6,375 nucleotides of DNA from Micromonosporaceae bacterium. GTDB taxonomy: Bacteria; Actinomycetota; Actinomycetes; Mycobacteriales; Micromonosporaceae. The stretch lies in contig JADGHA010000257.1 of assembly GCA_019689695.1 (NCBI GenBank), positions 1 through 6,375 on the forward strand, written 5' to 3'. Shown in pieces: positions 5,026-6,375 of this stretch; position 1 is the stretch's first letter; each line of letters begins with the position of its first letter. The translations under genes were made by a program, and so were the position numbers. The notes below the pieces were generated by a model that did not search any database, was not told where the DNA came from, and worked only from the letters and a program-made list of their open reading frames with translations.

Positions 5026-6369
5026 TCACGACAGCAGCCCTTCGAGGCGGCGGTTCAGCGCGGCCAGCGCGGCCCGGACCACCGACTGATGGGCGTCGCC
5101 GGCCACCATGGCCGCACCGGACAGCTGCTCGACCCAGCCACCGCAGGCGAGGTTCACCACGACGACCGCGACCTCGTAGCTGCCGAACGGAATGACCGCC
5201 GCCTGCTCCAGGTAGCACTGGCCGCGCGGCTCGTTCACCCCCATCTCGGCGCGCAGCAGCTGGTTGACCGCCTTGACCGCGGCGTCGGCGGTCAGCCGCA
5301 GCAGGTAGCCGTCGGCCGCGGGACCGCTGGACAGCCCGACGGACCGACGCGGCCCGGCGTTCAGCCGGACCTCCACCGTGGCGTCCAACCCGTACGTGGT
5401 CACCTGCACCTGGTCGATGAGGACCCGCGGGCCGGGCCGTTCGCGGGGGATGAGCGGTCCCGGAGTGGGCATGCTCCGTTCCGCTGGCGGCGCGGCCGTG
5501 GCTGCTCGCTGGAGCGGGACCGCCGGCTCGAACTGCGCCCGACCACGCGCCGCGCTCTCCGCGCGGCTCTGGCTGCGCCGCCGCCCCCGCCCGGTCTCCG
5601 GCGCGGGCCGCGGGCTGGCGGCAGGCGCGGGGTCGGCAGAGGAGATTTCCCGCGGGGATGCGGACAGGCCCATCTGCTCCTGCAGCAGCTGGGTCACCCT
5701 CCGGCTGACCTGGGCCGCGTCCGCGCCGTCGGCGAGCTCCAGCCGGAGGTTGTGCCCGCCCCCGGGGTTGCTGCGCAGTTTGGCCTCGCGCACGCCGGGC
5801 ACCTGCTGGACGGCCTCCAGCACCGCGGTCACGTCGAAGCCCTCGGGGCGCGGCGGCACATCCTCCCGACGCAGGTGCGACCAGATGCGAGCCAGCTCGG
5901 GCGCCTGCGCGGGCGGCTCCTCCGCCTGCGGCTCCGGCACGGTCGGCACGTCCGGCTCGGCCGGCACCCGCTGCGGCAGCGCCTCGGCCGGCGACTCGCC
6001 GCGCGGCTGGGGCGGCCGGGGCTCGGGCCCGGGCTGCGCGCCGCCGGCAGGGCTCGGGTCCGGGCGCAGCAGCGCCGACGGCCGCAGTCCCGGCGGGACA
6101 GGCGGTGCCTGGGGCGTGTGTTTCGAGGGCGGCGCGGAGACCGGCCGCGGATCGGACTCCGGCGCGGCCGGCGGGGCCGACGATTCCGGCGCCGCAGGGG
6201 GGACAGGCTCTTCCGGCAAGGGCTCCACCGGGGGTGCGGGCGTGCTGGACGGCGCCGACGCGACCGGCGCGCCGGAAGTGACCGGCGGCGCCGACGCGAC
6301 CGGCGGGGAGGAGTGCGGTGGGGCCGAGGTTACCGGCGGCCCCGAGGAGACCCTGTGTCGTTTGCACAT
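5026..6369 (-). CDS. Pro/Ala-rich protein with two small alpha/beta domains, function unknown
   Basis: I do not recognise a named family. From the ATG at 6367-6369 the protein has 447 residues. Residues 1-160 are low-complexity and rich in Pro, Ala, Ser and Glu. Domain A (about 176-237, from FDVTAVLEAVQQVPGV to VTQLLQEQMGL) reads as alpha-beta-beta-alpha, like small ferredoxin-fold domains. A Pro/Arg linker (about 240-312) leads to domain B (about 313-446), which looks like two copies of a beta-beta-beta-alpha unit (IDQVQVTTYGLDATVEVRL and LEQAAVIPFGSYEVAVVVV open the two halves). The end is densely packed and hydrophobic, including the near-uninterrupted strand VAVVVVNLACGGWVEQLSG. There is no signal peptide or membrane helix, so it is probably cytoplasmic. 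The frame remains open to the right edge (two further Pro codons), so the true start may lie outside the window; no ribosome-binding site is visible in the six bases available. Confidence 0.8.
   Translation of the reverse strand: MCKRHRVSSGPPVTSAPPHSSPPVASAPPVTSGAPVASAPSSTPAPPVEPLPEEPVPPAAPESSAPPAAPESDPRPVSAPPSKHTPQAPPVPPGLRPSALLRPDPSPAGGAQPGPEPRPPQPRGESPAEALPQRVPAEPDVPTVPEPQAEEPPAQAPELARIWSHLRREDVPPRPEGFDVTAVLEAVQQVPGVREAKLRSNPGGGHNLRLELADGADAAQVSRRVTQLLQEQMGLSASPREISSADPAPAASPRPAPETGRGRRRSQSRAESAARGRAQFEPAVPLQRAATAAPPAERSMPTPGPLIPRERPGPRVLIDQVQVTTYGLDATVEVRLNAGPRRSVGLSSGPAADGYLLRLTADAAVKAVNQLLRAEMGVNEPRGQCYLEQAAVIPFGSYEVAVVVVNLACGGWVEQLSGAAMVAGDAHQSVVRAALAALNRRLEGLLS
6250..6340 (-). repeat. 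Degenerate 33/36-base in-frame repeat in the Pro-rich N-terminus
   Basis: An identical 20-base stretch occurs at 6250-6269 and 6286-6305, exactly 36 bases apart, with a diverged third relative about 33 bases further right. It encodes the repetitive segment PPVTSAPP, PPVASAPP, APVASAPS (residues about 11-40). A shorter repeat, PPAAPES, occurs twice at residues 57-71. These mark a fast-changing, probably disordered region. Confidence 0.7.
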
Positions 6370-6375
6370 CGGCGG

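Noticed and set aside
4976..6367. A 463-codon minus-strand frame overlapping the rightmost gene
   Set aside because: The composition is Gly/Ala/Arg/Pro only, with no hydrophobic pattern. The 447-residue frame has ordered strands and helices in its C-terminal half.
1..6375. Tracks of mobile elements, CRISPR arrays, tRNAs, a biosynthetic cluster or a defence system
   Set aside because: No transposase, integrase, spaced direct repeats, tRNA-like cloverleaf, assembly-line enzyme or toxin/nuclease gene is visible. The gene content is ordinary chromosomal.

Overview
This is very GC-rich actinobacterial chromosomal DNA. Strong G/C preference at third codon positions, GTG starts and the protein families all point to Actinobacteria. 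The whole gene set looks most like Micromonosporaceae (Actinoplanes/Micromonospora relatives); that family-level assignment is inferred from general resemblance, not from a search. I see no mobile element, tRNA, rRNA or CRISPR array.

Layout. The left edge (1-479, + strand) holds the C-terminal part of glutamate 5-kinase ProB: the end of the kinase domain and the PUA domain. It converges on a block of five minus-strand genes. Read in the direction of transcription, from right to left, these are: (i) a Pro/Ala-rich protein of unknown function with two small folded domains, the second apparently an internal duplication (5026-6369, possibly continuing past the window edge); (ii) an alpha/beta hydrolase with a complete Ser-Asp-His triad and a repetitive Ala/Pro/Arg tail (3820-4968); (iii) a membrane-anchored DUF3152 protein with a metzincin-type zinc site (2812-3786); (iv) MoeZ, the fused adenylyltransferase/rhodanese that loads sulfur onto ubiquitin-like sulfur carriers (1477-2658); (v) a short protein with QW-like prenyltransferase/squalene-cyclase repeats (570-1403). 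Gaps between the five are 57, 33, 153 and 73 bases, so co-transcription is plausible for part of the block. However, the 57-base and 153-base gaps both contain GC hairpins and weak promoter-like sequences, so there may be two or three transcription units.

How the genes relate. Only ProB (proline synthesis) and MoeZ (sulfur transfer for thiocarboxylated carriers used in cofactor, cysteine or thio-sugar synthesis) have a clear biochemical role. A DUF3152 gene next to moeZ also occurs in Mycobacterium tuberculosis (Rv3207c-Rv3206c, from memory), which suggests an old neighbourhood rather than a recent import. No functional link between MoeZ and the hydrolase, the protease-like protein or the QW-repeat protein can be shown from sequence alone.

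Most of the window is ordinary core genome. The points most worth a second look are the duplicated domain in the rightmost gene, with its possible LeuA-regulatory-domain-like architecture; the perfect ribosome-binding site that serves a three-codon start-stop just before the DUF3152 gene; and the paired hairpins followed by a leaderless-type promoter before the hydrolase gene.
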